NCBI GenBank assembly: GCA_026707405.1
Contig: JAPOWW010000011.1
Location: forward strand, 124,001 to 188,000
Reading direction: 5' to 3'
Length of the DNA: 64,000 nucleotides
Source of the DNA: Chloroflexota bacterium
Lineage (GTDB): Bacteria > Chloroflexota > UBA11872 > VXNJ01
Shown here: positions 17,571-27,420 of the stretch, in pieces
Numbering within the stretch: position 1 is the stretch's first letter
How the letters are laid out: every line of letters starts with the position of its first letter
Notes under the pieces: generated by a model
The model's database searches: none
The model's input: the letters and a program-made list of their open reading frames with translations, nothing else
What the model was told of the DNA's origin: nothing
Made by a program: the position numbers and the translations under genes

Positions 17571-18682
17571 TGCTGCACTTTCGAAAAAACACTCCGGAAC
17601 GTGAAGAGTGGTGGGCGATCAGCGACCAGACCGGCGAGGTCTTCGGTCCGTTCGATCCCGGCACTGTCTGGTTCGAGACGCCGCCGCAAGTGCGCGGCGG
17701 CGATCTGTTGCGCTTGCAGCGCGTCGCGGACCTGATCCTGAACGAGGCGCACGCCTCTTGGGAGCGGTTACAGCGCGCCCTTGCGTTCATGCAGCCAAAC
17801 GGCTCGGCTGTCTACAGGCGCTTCATGGAGTCCGGCATTCTGCCAACCCAGACCCCCGCGCTCGGTCTCGCCGGCGGCCTGGATATTCCGGCGTATTTCG
17901 GTGACGGGGAATCAGCTGGCACTGCCGGACTCCACTTTGACGACTCGCACAATGGAACTACTATCACGGGTTTCAATGGTGGGGCGGGCGTATCGGCAGA
18001 TCAGCACAGTGCCCGATCTGGACGAGCGGGATCCGGACCTGGGCGCGGTCTGCCTGGCGGTCCAGATTTTTCACGTAGCGGTTGCGGCGGCAGTGGCGGA
18101 GGGTATGGAACCGAGGGGGGTAACGGTTTAGCCGGTGGGAACAACTCGATTCCCGGTGGCGTGACGGTTCCCGCAATCTTAGCTCTCGAAGCCATGCGGC
18201 GAAACTCCTATACGCGCGACATTTTGGGCTTTGGTTCGGGCGGAGGTGGAGGTGGAACAAGTGAGAAGCATCAAGCTCAAAGTTCCATTACGGCAGGCTC
18301 AGGTGGTCAAGGCGGTTCTGCATTCATTTCCGTTGTTCACGGTGTTCTGTCTACTACGACAAGGTCGTTAGCGGGAAGCGACGGTGGCTCAGCTACGATA
18401 CCTTCGGGTGTCACTCATTCTGGCGGTGGCGGTGGCGGTGGTGCGGGCGGCTTATGGCTGGGTATGGCCAACAAGGTCATTTACGGGACAGGGGCGATAG
18501 ACGTCTCCGGCGGTAGGAGCGGTAGCGGCAGCAGCAGCCGCAATGGCGGGGCGGGCGGCGACGGCCGCGTGGTCCAGGTCTACTTCGACTCCAAGGCCGA
18601 CAACCTGCAGGTCACTAACGGCGTACAGTCCCAGTTCCGCATCCTGCGCAGCGTGCCCATCGGGCAGAACACGTTCTTATGA
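17570..18682 (+). CDS. glycine-rich tail tip/adhesin-like protein
   Basis: Multiple Gly runs (GSGGGGGGTS, HSGGGGGGGAGGLW, GGRSGSGSSSRNGGAGGDG). Confidence 0.5.
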   Translation: MLHFRKNTPEREEWWAISDQTGEVFGPFDPGTVWFETPPQVRGGDLLRLQRVADLILNEAHASWERLQRALAFMQPNGSAVYRRFMESGILPTQTPALGLAGGLDIPAYFGDGESAGTAGLHFDDSHNGTTITGFNGGAGVSADQHSARSGRAGSGPGRGLPGGPDFSRSGCGGSGGGYGTEGGNGLAGGNNSIPGGVTVPAILALEAMRRNSYTRDILGFGSGGGGGGTSEKHQAQSSITAGSGGQGGSAFISVVHGVLSTTTRSLAGSDGGSATIPSGVTHSGGGGGGGAGGLWLGMANKVIYGTGAIDVSGGRSGSGSSSRNGGAGGDGRVVQVYFDSKADNLQVTNGVQSQFRILRSVPIGQNTFL

Positions 18683-18808
18683 CGTTGGGACTCACCAGGC
18701 GGCCGGCGCGGAAAGGCGGCGCAATTGTTGGCCTCAGAGAGTCATACAGCGCCGTGCGTTCCGAGCCGGCCGCCTCAAGCTGGCCGCCAATCACACAGGA
18801 GACACAAA

Positions 18809-19144
18809 GTGGCTGAAGTTTCGACCGTGCTCGGGCAGATCGCACTGTCCACGAGCTTTCAGGACATCTACCATTCCGGCAACCTGCGCGCCCATGGCAC
18901 GCTGCATCTCTCCAACACGGGTTCGGCCGACCGGCGCGTGACCGTGACCCTGGAGGACTCGGACTCCAGCAACAACGGCGTCGCCGAGACCGTCTTCGCG
19001 GGAGTTGTGCCCGGAAGCTCGACCGGAGGCGACAACAGCGTCGTCATCAGGTTCATCCACCTGGACCCCGGCAAGGACCTACGGGCCAGGCAGGACGCGG
19101 GGGCCGACGTCGGCGCGGCGTTCCTCGGAGTGGAGATGGTGTGA
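18809..19144 (+). CDS. small tail-module protein, probable structural
   Basis: GTG start after caggaga; MAEVSTVLGQIALSTSFQDIYHSGNLRAHGTLHLSN... Confidence 0.45.
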   Translation: MAEVSTVLGQIALSTSFQDIYHSGNLRAHGTLHLSNTGSADRRVTVTLEDSDSSNNGVAETVFAGVVPGSSTGGDNSVVIRFIHLDPGKDLRARQDAGADVGAAFLGVEMV

Positions 19145-19321
19145 GGAGCCGCGGGTCAAGACCCGGCTGCGTCGAGCGAGTCATCCGATTCCATCGTGGA
19201 AAGTTACCTTCTAGCCATGCTGGCAGCCTCTCGTCTCGAATTGGCAGCCGGTCGCTGCGGACTCGACCTGGAGAAGCCGCCCCGATTCGCTAGCTGAAAA
19301 CCGAATAGTCGAGCGCCGCCG

Positions 19322-19348
19322 AGCGCCTTCAAAAACGGAGGTGCTTTT
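19322..19348 (+). terminator. hairpin AGCGCCT-..-AGGTGCT-TTT, copy 4 of repeated hairpin
   Basis: Shares GCCGCCGAGC upstream box and GGAGGTGCTTTT arm with copies 1-3. Confidence 0.6.
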
Positions 19349-19444
19349 CTGTGCAGAAGACGCGCAAGCCGGGATGGGAGTCCGGCGAATCCGGGCGGAG
19401 GCGGGGCCGGAGCCATCGAGACCCGAAATTGCCGATCGGGATCT

Positions 19445-19962
19445 CTAAGCCGCTCGCACGACGGTCGTTTTCGAGTCCCGCTCGTGCCATCCGAGTGAGA
19501 CATTAGCAAGAATGACGAAGACCCAAATCAGGTTCATCAGTGGTAATGCGAAGTACAACAGCGCTAGGAACTCGCGAAACGCCACGCGGACCCGGCTGGG
19601 GAGACGGCCGTCTTCCTGCATCACTATGTATAGCCCCGTGAGTTTTCGGCGGGGCGTCGTTCCGAACGCCAGGATTGCGACGCAGCGCAACGCCAAGACC
19701 CCCACAAAAACACATACATCACGAACGCAAACGCAAGGAGAACATGCATTACGTGTAAAACGGGATCTTCCAGCGTCCTCCCGTTTGACGCTGTCGATCC
19801 AGAAACAACGTCGGTTGAAGGAGCGTCGTCAGCTACCGTCCACCAGACCAATGCAAAGAGCGCGGTGGTGAAGACTACCGAGCAATCAACCATAAAGGCG
19901 GCGGTCCGATCGCGCAATGTCGCGAATGGCGCAGCTTCGCCGGGCTCGATCGCCTCCATCAC
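19445..19962 (-). pseudogene. RDD family membrane protein split by a frameshift
   Basis: ORF 19962-19624 (LRDRTAAFMVD..YVFLWG) continues in another frame as ORF 19705-19445 (VLALRCVAILAFGTTPRRKLTGLYIV..GWHERDSKTTVV); junction at a GGGGG run. Confidence 0.6.
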
Positions 19963-20166
19963 GGCGTATCCCTCAGTTGTGAAATGCTATCGATTATTGC
20001 AAACGATAAGTGAGTGCCAGTCCAAGGAGCCTGATGTTGTCTCATCCAGATCTCAATCCGACTCCCGCCTCGGCGGAACGTCGAGAAACAGATTCAGTGC
20101 CGAAACAGCTAGCGGCGCATACACTGGCGTTGTGGTGGAGATTTGCCGAGAGTGGGATCGTCTTAG

Positions 20167-20898
20167 ATGAAGTCAACAGCGTCCAGATTCCGGTCGCGAC
20201 AGTGGCTCATCCTGTACGCCCTGCATCTCATCATTGTGGCAGTGCTGGTCAGAGTTGCGGTCTCTTCGCCTCTCGAAGAATCTCTTCCGCCGTTCCACGA
20301 GATGTATACAGGCGAGCAGATCTCCTATTTCAAGGAGTTGGCGTTCGGGTGCGATCCCGAAACGTTGGAGTGGGCTCCTTGTGACGCAGATTTCATCGTC
20401 AAATGGTGCGGGCCAGTACGGGTCGGCGTGGCCGGGCAGCCATCGAACAGTGACTTGCGGGAAATCAACAGGGTCATCAACCAGCTGCGTCTATTGATCA
20501 GACCGGTTGAGATTTTCAGAGACGACTCAGACCCGAATCTCATCATCTATCTGGTTCCGGGCGACGAGTTCGGCCGGGTTCGCCCTGAGTTTCCGTCGGC
20601 AAGAGGAGTGGTCTCGGTGCAACCAGATCGGTCTGGATGCCTGTTTACGGGAGATGTTGCAGTCGACGCAACCAGGAATGAGCTGGTTCGCCGGAGCCTG
20701 ATTCGGGAGGAGCTTACTCAGGCGCTCGGTCTCTTGAAAGACTCCTGGACATACTCGGACAGCATCTTCTACCAGGGACAGGCGCTAATCGAGACGATTG
20801 AGTTTGCCGACATTGACGAAGCAGTGATTCGCCTTCATTACGACCCCCGGATTGAGCCGGGAATGACGGAGACGGATCTAGAGAAGCTGGGAGTTTAG
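20167..20898 (+). CDS. divergent DUF2927-like membrane-anchored protein, paralog E
   Basis: N-terminal TM; REELTQALGLLKDSWTYSDSIFYQG...IRLHYDPRIEPGMTETDLEKLGV. Confidence 0.65.
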   Translation: MKSTASRFRSRQWLILYALHLIIVAVLVRVAVSSPLEESLPPFHEMYTGEQISYFKELAFGCDPETLEWAPCDADFIVKWCGPVRVGVAGQPSNSDLREINRVINQLRLLIRPVEIFRDDSDPNLIIYLVPGDEFGRVRPEFPSARGVVSVQPDRSGCLFTGDVAVDATRNELVRRSLIREELTQALGLLKDSWTYSDSIFYQGQALIETIEFADIDEAVIRLHYDPRIEPGMTETDLEKLGV

Positions 20899-20903
20899 CC
20901 GAT

Positions 20904-22088
20904 ATGTCAATAAACGAATCTCATCTGCCAGGATGGCTCCAGAGTTGGCTGGAAGAGAAAGGAGAGGCAGTAGACGAATTCTTTTCCGATATAGAGATTG
21001 CGGCGCTGGAAGGTCTGGCAGATGGGCTTGAGATTGCTAGCCATTTGCCGCCTGGTCCGCCGACAGGTCGACCAAATGACCCAGTCCGCATTGCGGCCGA
21101 ACTCTTCCTCGGAAAACTGTTGAAGGATGCAGCGGACCAGCTCCGAGAGAGAGCGCATAGCAGCGGGCCTCCTCGCAGGACGGGACATGGTGAAGGCGGG
21201 CCGCCCCAATCGACGCCGGTATCAAATATCGATCAGTTTCAGCGTGCTCGGATTACGACCGCGATGCTAAAAGAGGCCGCTGACGAGAGAGAGCGGCGCC
21301 GGTACCTGCTATCCCAGGACTGGGATTTGGAGCGTCTCCCAAATCAACGTTTGGCTGATCTGCACGAGTTCGGGTTTGTCTCAGGCAATGCGACTACCCA
21401 CACCTGGCTACTGGGGGACACGCTTGAGCACGATCTGGCTCCCGCGCTGTCTGGAGCCGTCGACTCCCTCAGGCCGACCGATATCGCATTCGGCGATGTG
21501 GCTATGGGCTATGACGACCTGAAGTGGGTCTCGGACGATGTCCTGGAAGGCTTGACCGTCAACGCCGCCGCGATGAGCGCGGGACTGACTCCGTGGGTCG
21601 CTGGCATCTCCAAGGAGATCGAGCGGCGCAGACATGAGCTTGAAGCATATCGCCCCCAACCCGCGCCGGCGGCGCGCAGCGACTCGCCGCCCGGCAGCGG
21701 CTCCTCCGGGGGCGGTCTGTCGTGGGACGAGGGGGTTGACCTCTATCAGAAGAGGTCCCGCGAGACGGCGGAAAACATAGCGTGGATAAGACAACATCCC
21801 GATGACCAGGCTCAGTCCGGCGCGAACGTGGAATGGACGTTTAGAGACATCGTGCGGGATGCGGTGAAGAGGTCAGGCGAGGATGCGTTATTCGCGATGG
21901 GAGGCGTGGTTCCCGGGGCGTTTGGGACTCCCGTGCCGGCGGTAGTGCATGGCGGGGAGCGAATAGTGGGCGCGGGGAACGGAGGCGGCGTCCCGACAAA
22001 CCTTGAGGTCCACGTCCACGGAACGGTGATATCGGAGGGAGACCTGGCCAAGAACGTCCGCGACGGCCTCATGCGACGCTTTGACTGA
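20904..22088 (+). CDS. second tape-measure-C-terminus-like protein
   Basis: FAMGGVVPGAFGTPVPAVVHGGERIVGAGNGGGVPTNLEVHVHGTVISEGDLAKNVRDGLMRRFD. Confidence 0.5.
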   Translation: MSINESHLPGWLQSWLEEKGEAVDEFFSDIEIAALEGLADGLEIASHLPPGPPTGRPNDPVRIAAELFLGKLLKDAADQLRERAHSSGPPRRTGHGEGGPPQSTPVSNIDQFQRARITTAMLKEAADERERRRYLLSQDWDLERLPNQRLADLHEFGFVSGNATTHTWLLGDTLEHDLAPALSGAVDSLRPTDIAFGDVAMGYDDLKWVSDDVLEGLTVNAAAMSAGLTPWVAGISKEIERRRHELEAYRPQPAPAARSDSPPGSGSSGGGLSWDEGVDLYQKRSRETAENIAWIRQHPDDQAQSGANVEWTFRDIVRDAVKRSGEDALFAMGGVVPGAFGTPVPAVVHGGERIVGAGNGGGVPTNLEVHVHGTVISEGDLAKNVRDGLMRRFD

Positions 22089-22276
22089 AGTAGCTGTCTT
22101 CGGAGCTTTAGAGAGTAGGTAGCTATGTATTCCCTCCGCCGACCCAAGCCGACCTAGCCACTCCGGGGCGTACAGTCTCCCAGCACAAGCGCAGTAAAGG
22201 TGTGATCCCAGCAAGTTCGCCACCGCGAACCGTAGACGTTTTGAGAGTTATGACGACGCGTGTTGACCGGACGCGG

Positions 22277-24073
22277 TTACATGAATCTGGTCGACGGATT
22301 CCAGTCTTCGATCAGATTCAGCTCGTGCATCAAATAGCCGCCGTGCTCCCGCTCCATGCGACTCAGATCGTCCCGGTGGCCTAGTCGGCGGACAGTGTTC
22401 CACTGGCTTTTCATGTTCACCCTAACGTCGCTGTCCCAAAACGCCAGTCCGCTCGCTCCTCCGTCGTAGGCCTTCCGCGCCTGCCGCACGTACTCGCCGG
22501 CGCACATTTGGCGCGGAAAGAGGTCCGGATAGAACACGCAGGTTGAACCGGTCGTGAGCTTGTTGAAAAAGTCGTAGTCGATCACCGGTATATGCCGCTC
22601 TTCGGCGTAGTCGTATGCCTGGGTAGGCGGGACGAGTATGTCGACCAATCCCTCCGCAACCCACGTTTCGAGGTCCAATCCGCCGGCGCGGTTGTATGCG
22701 GCGTTGTAGAGAACGTTTGCCGCGACCTGAATGCGGCCGCCGTCTGGACGTTGCCGCTCGTCGAGGGCCCGTCGAAGCTCTCGCATGAAAGCCGTGATGT
22801 ATCCGGCCCAGTGCCTTTCCAATCGCGGGTCGCTGGTAAAGAACCCGCCCTCTGTCATGAACTCGCCGGCCAGCTCGGAGTCTTCGGGCAGTTGGCGGGG
22901 GTCGACGCCGTACTCCCTGCTGAAGCCTTCGATAACCGGGTCTTCGAAGAGCACGAACGGCGGTCGGCGCGTGTAGATGAGTTGTACGCCTTCTATCCCA
23001 TAAGACGCAAGCTCGAGGAATAACTTTACATAAAACTGCCTGACTTCGGGATAGGCCATGCTCAGGCGAATGATCGAGTTGCCGTCCCGGTCGCGGCACC
23101 GCCATTCCGGATGTTCCTTCCACATCGGAACCGACTTGACGTGTGCAGGTGGATGGTCCGAGGTCGTTCCCATCCGAAATCCCAGGAAGACCTCGATACC
23201 CAACGAGTGAAGGTAGTCCACTCTTTCCTTAACCAGATCGATCCCGTTGGATCGATAGGCGCGAAGACTCTCAACTGCGCGTCGACTCGACTCGGTCAGC
23301 AATTCAGTCGCTGCCGTGGCGTACTCTTCCCCGACTTTGGTCGGATAGTAGGTAAGCCCGGGTCCTCCGGTGCCAAGGAAGACCCTTCCCACGTCGGTGT
23401 TGCGTAACGGCTCGAAACCCTCAATGAGCTCTTCTATCGTTTGCACTCCGTGATGAAGAGAGCCGCTGGCCCCATCTATTTGCACGGCCAGGTTTCTGTT
23501 GGCGGGGCCGCTGACATGGCGGTATTCCTCCACCTCGGCGCTGGTCATCGGTACCAACCGCACGAACGAGATCTGAGCCGCCGTGTGGGTAGCTCTCGTT
23601 GCAGCGGAGATGATCAAATCGTGATTGTCCAGGTCGGCGGCCTTCCAGAAGAACTCCTCGATTGCACTCGCGTATCGGGCCACTGCCCGGTTCGGCACGA
23701 CCTGGTCGGACACTCCCGGCCTTACGCAATCGAATAGCGGGTCGCCGCTGAGCTTGACTCGGATCAAGAATGGGTCTTTGAATGGCCTGTCCGGCTCGGC
23801 GGCTCCTCTATAAAGCCCCAAGTAGATCGCGTGCCAGCCGTTTGCTGGAAGCCTGAGTCTCAGGTCTTCGGGTCGCGCCAGCTCACCTTTGCCCAGCATT
23901 ACCCCCCGGATGCCGTCCTGAGTGGCATACGGAATTGAGTACCAATCGTGCTGCGACGGCCCATCGGCTATCGCCGCCTGCGGTTTGCATACGGACAGGT
24001 CCGAGATGAGTAGTCCTTCGTCGCTGGGTGCGGTCCAAAAGCTGTTCTCCCCCTGACTTGCATTTCCGTTCAT
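22277..24073 (-). CDS. putative glycoside-hydrolase-like TIM-barrel protein
   Basis: YLHSLGIEVFLGFRMG...LFLELASYGIEGVQLIYTRR...GLVDILVPP; distant assignment. Confidence 0.5.
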   Translation of the reverse strand: MNGNASQGENSFWTAPSDEGLLISDLSVCKPQAAIADGPSQHDWYSIPYATQDGIRGVMLGKGELARPEDLRLRLPANGWHAIYLGLYRGAAEPDRPFKDPFLIRVKLSGDPLFDCVRPGVSDQVVPNRAVARYASAIEEFFWKAADLDNHDLIISAATRATHTAAQISFVRLVPMTSAEVEEYRHVSGPANRNLAVQIDGASGSLHHGVQTIEELIEGFEPLRNTDVGRVFLGTGGPGLTYYPTKVGEEYATAATELLTESSRRAVESLRAYRSNGIDLVKERVDYLHSLGIEVFLGFRMGTTSDHPPAHVKSVPMWKEHPEWRCRDRDGNSIIRLSMAYPEVRQFYVKLFLELASYGIEGVQLIYTRRPPFVLFEDPVIEGFSREYGVDPRQLPEDSELAGEFMTEGGFFTSDPRLERHWAGYITAFMRELRRALDERQRPDGGRIQVAANVLYNAAYNRAGGLDLETWVAEGLVDILVPPTQAYDYAEERHIPVIDYDFFNKLTTGSTCVFYPDLFPRQMCAGEYVRQARKAYDGGASGLAFWDSDVRVNMKSQWNTVRRLGHRDDLSRMEREHGGYLMHELNLIEDWNPSTRFM

Positions 24074-24249
24074 CAGATCAACTCCTACTCCGTTACCAGA
24101 GTGGACGGATCAAGATCGTTGCGATTCACGAGATTCTAGTCCGGTGAAGGTCAGGGGCATGGCGCCGGCAGGACCTCGGTAGGTCATGCCTCGCAGAACA
24201 GTCGGTTATCCTACCGACGAGGCGCGAGTCTCGAGCGGTTCTTTGTGCA

Positions 24250-25242
24250 ATGCGTTTTCTGAAGTACGTTTCTGTCGTTGTCGCGCTCTTGATACTAGCG
24301 AGCGCGGCTGCGGCAGCGCGCCTCCTCACCCGCGGCGACGCCGCTGAAGTTGCCGAGAATCCCCAACGTGGGTCTGTCCGGCAGGACGTCGTCAGCTCCC
24401 ATGACCTCATCTTGCCCATATATGAGCCCGAGTTCGTGCCCCACGCGCAGTCAAATCTCGACCCTTCCGACGTCGTAATAGCTCTATCAATTGACGGTGA
24501 CAGCCGAGCCTACCCAGTGCGGATTTTGAACCACCGCGAGATGGTTAACGACGTTGTTGGCGGCGTACCGATCTTAGTCACCTGGTGACCGGCCTGCTAT
24601 ACCGGTCTCGTGCATGACCGGCGAATCGATGGCGAGACCTTGATATTTGGAAATCGGGTACGGCTTTACAACATGAACATGACCTGGTTCGACCACCAGA
24701 CGGAGAGTACTTGGACGCAATTGGGGGGCAAGGCTCTTGACGGCCCGTTCGAGGGGGCGAAGCTGAAGCAGGTACCTGCGTACACCGGAGCCGTCCAACC
24801 CTGGATTGATGCCCACCCCGACACGAAGGTGTTGGTTGTGCCTAACACAAGCTACGGCGTAGCGGAGCGACTCAAAGACGATTTTGTCATCGGAGTGTCC
24901 CTGGATGGGGCGGCCGCCTTCGATTATCGAGCTTCCGCCATCGAGACCGCTGTCAATCACTTCGCTGGCACCAGGCCGGTGCTGGTTTACGTAGACCGCG
25001 AAACGCAAGCCGTCCGGGTATTCGAGCGTGATGTTGAGGGACGAGTGCTCAGCTTTCGGTGGGAGGAGTCCCGGCTTGAAGACAGTGAGACAGGATCGAT
25101 CTGGGATCCGATGAGCGGACAGGCGCTAGCTGGGCCGCTCAAGAAGAAACGCCTGCAACCGGTGCCGTATACCCTGGCCTATAGCTGGGCTTGGGGACTC
25201 TTTCATGACGACAGCACTTATTACCCCGAGACCGGCAATTGA
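24250..25242 (+). CDS. DUF3179-like protein with in-frame TGA at 24586-24588 (candidate selenocysteine) or nonsense-interrupted pseudogene
   Basis: ORFs 24250-24588 and 24610-25242 share frame 1; continuous family signature NDVVGGVPILVTW[TGA]PACYTGLVHDRRIDGETLIFG..FDHQTESTWTQ. Confidence 0.6.
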
Positions 25243-25291
25243 TGGGGATACGGGGGCCGCGCTAGCGTCGATACAGTGATAGTGAAACCTG

Positions 25292-26932
25292 ATGAAGCTT
25301 AGAATCGGCATAGCCGTCGCAGTAGTTATGGCGGTACTGGTTCTAGTGCCAGTAGCTGCGATTATCGCCTTGGGCGCATATGGATCGACTATCGGCGGGA
25401 CCGTTAGATCGACCAGCAAGTCCGGTGTTGAAATCAGTCTCACTCCCTCGGAGGGACTGCCGGGAAGCCCGGTTCGCATAGAGGGCCGCAAGTGGCCTCC
25501 GAGATCAGAAGTGGCGATCTTCGCTCACAGATCGGGAAAGTCCGGCGACTCCCAACGCTTCCCTATAGCCCGGGCTATTTCGTCGAGGAATGGAACCTTC
25601 GCTCTCGAATTCGTGATACCAACCGGACTCGCGATAGGGAGATCAAGCCAGCTTTTTATCGAGGCCGAATCGTCCGGTCCAGGCAAGTCCTCGGTCGAGA
25701 CTTCGGCGGTTGCTTTCGAGCTATTACCATTTCAGAACGAACTGACCGTTAAGGTGATTGACTCCAGCACTTCGCGGCCTCTTTCCGGTGTCAGAGTAGA
25801 AATTACCAACTTCCTTGGAGCGACTGATACTAGAGGAGTGACTGATCCAACGGGTACGATCAGGTTTGACGGCTTGTCTCCCGGTATCGTCACCGTCGAA
25901 GCCGGACTGCTCGATTATCGCCGCAACCGCATAATCGTGGCCGTGCCAAAATCCGGCGACGCTTCCACTGTGGTTGAACTCGCGCCGGACCCGGCCAAGC
26001 GATTGTATTTTCCGGTAGCGGATCCGCTCGACAACGGTCAGATCAGAGTGGCGGGCGTGGATCGAGCCTCAGCGTTGCGATCCGACTCCGTCGTAAACGT
26101 CCCGGTCACCCCGCCCGACATACCGGCCAGCAGGCTGATAACGAACCTTTCTTTCTTCATTCCTGTAAATGTCGAGAGTGGTGCGGATTCACCTGCCCAG
26201 GGACTGCCGGACCGTTTGCACGCGGTCTTCAACTACTTGAGCGAGCAGCACCGGATTCGGTTCTACAGACGGGCGTCGTCCGGTCCATTCGCCTGGTACA
26301 TAGGAACCTCGGCCCGCGGGGAGATTCTGCTGGTAGTCGAAGACCCCCTGTCGGCGATTCGGTTGGAACTTCGCGCTATCGATCCGCTTACGGGGGATTC
26401 GAGACTACTCAGGCACGACATCAGTATTCACGACGTTATGCCCGTGGCATCGTTCGATGGAACCCGGTATTTCTTTGCCAATCGGTTTAGAAAGCGTATT
26501 GAGGCAGTGGACATTGAATCGGGCGACTCGATAGCTAGCATTCGTGGTGTGCCGGGTCGAATCATCAGGGCTGCTTCCAATCCTACGGGAACCCATGTCT
26601 ATCTTCTTGCGTTTGACGGCGGCATATTTGTCGTTGATATAGAAGCTCGATCAGTAGACGGCCCCATCGCGGAAGTTCCGGGTGCGACCTGGCTGGCCTC
26701 CGACAAGACCGGCCGGCGGTTGTATTTGGTTGGACCGGGACTGGAGGCTCTAGTGGTCGTTGACCTCGACCGGGACCAATCGATTCACATGGCGCCGCTG
26801 GATCGCGCCGCCTATTGGGTGTGGACAGATCCCGAAGGTCCGTTCATCTTCATGGGGCAGGCAAGAGGGGCCGAGGTCACCGTGGTAGACGCGGAGACAT
26901 TGAAAGTGATCGAACGGCCGGAGCTAAGTTAG
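25292..26932 (+). CDS. exported protein with carboxypeptidase-regulatory-like and propeller-like regions
   Basis: N-terminal TM; LTVKVIDSSTSRPLSGVRVEITN..TDPTGTIRFDGLSPG; repeated beta-type segments. Confidence 0.5.
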   Translation: MKLRIGIAVAVVMAVLVLVPVAAIIALGAYGSTIGGTVRSTSKSGVEISLTPSEGLPGSPVRIEGRKWPPRSEVAIFAHRSGKSGDSQRFPIARAISSRNGTFALEFVIPTGLAIGRSSQLFIEAESSGPGKSSVETSAVAFELLPFQNELTVKVIDSSTSRPLSGVRVEITNFLGATDTRGVTDPTGTIRFDGLSPGIVTVEAGLLDYRRNRIIVAVPKSGDASTVVELAPDPAKRLYFPVADPLDNGQIRVAGVDRASALRSDSVVNVPVTPPDIPASRLITNLSFFIPVNVESGADSPAQGLPDRLHAVFNYLSEQHRIRFYRRASSGPFAWYIGTSARGEILLVVEDPLSAIRLELRAIDPLTGDSRLLRHDISIHDVMPVASFDGTRYFFANRFRKRIEAVDIESGDSIASIRGVPGRIIRAASNPTGTHVYLLAFDGGIFVVDIEARSVDGPIAEVPGATWLASDKTGRRLYLVGPGLEALVVVDLDRDQSIHMAPLDRAAYWVWTDPEGPFIFMGQARGAEVTVVDAETLKVIERPELS

Positions 26933-26961
26933 CGGTTTCGGACTGTAAGCGATTACTGGTG

Positions 26962-27378
26962 CTAGACGACTATCACTTCAGATGGCGATCTCAACTGGAT
27001 CTGTAATTCGCCATCATCCGCGACCTCGATTATTCCGGTGATGCAGAGCGTTTTACTCTTGTATTCTGCTTCCGGAGCGAACGGGAAGTTGAGCAAGTTC
27101 GGTTTCCTTATCAGGATTCGAATGCCGCCCGATTCGGTTGGCGGCTTTCCAACGTATAAGTAGGTCGGCTGCTCGATTCCCCGCTGAACAAACTCGGCAT
27201 CAACCACGTGGCCGTAGACAGTGATCTCTTCTCCGACGTGTTCGCTTGCGAGCACCCAAGAGGTTGCATCCGGGCAGGCGGCCGTGATCTCCGCCGCCGA
27301 CTTTTGTCGTTCCTCACCGCAGGCGACTGCTAGGAGCAGTGACGCCGCACAGAGGCAAAGCAATGCCAGTCGTTTCAT
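26962..27378 (-). CDS. small lipoprotein, possible OB-fold-like
   Basis: MKRLALLCLCAASLLLAVACG lipobox; GEEITVYGHVVDAEF...KTLCITGIIEV. Confidence 0.55.
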   Translation of the reverse strand: MKRLALLCLCAASLLLAVACGEERQKSAAEITAACPDATSWVLASEHVGEEITVYGHVVDAEFVQRGIEQPTYLYVGKPPTESGGIRILIRKPNLLNFPFAPEAEYKSKTLCITGIIEVADDGELQIQLRSPSEVIVV

Positions 27379-27420
27379 GTGCCTCGTCTTAGATATCCAA
27401 TCAAAACAGCGCTCAATACT

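Noticed and set aside
22089-22276. Possible attachment site or tRNA at the right edge of the tail module
   Set aside because: No tRNA-like fold and no direct repeat shared with 5276-5516 could be seen by eye
24126-24419. Minus-strand ORF overlapping the DUF3179-like gene
   Set aside because: Antisense to a gene with clear signal peptide and family motifs
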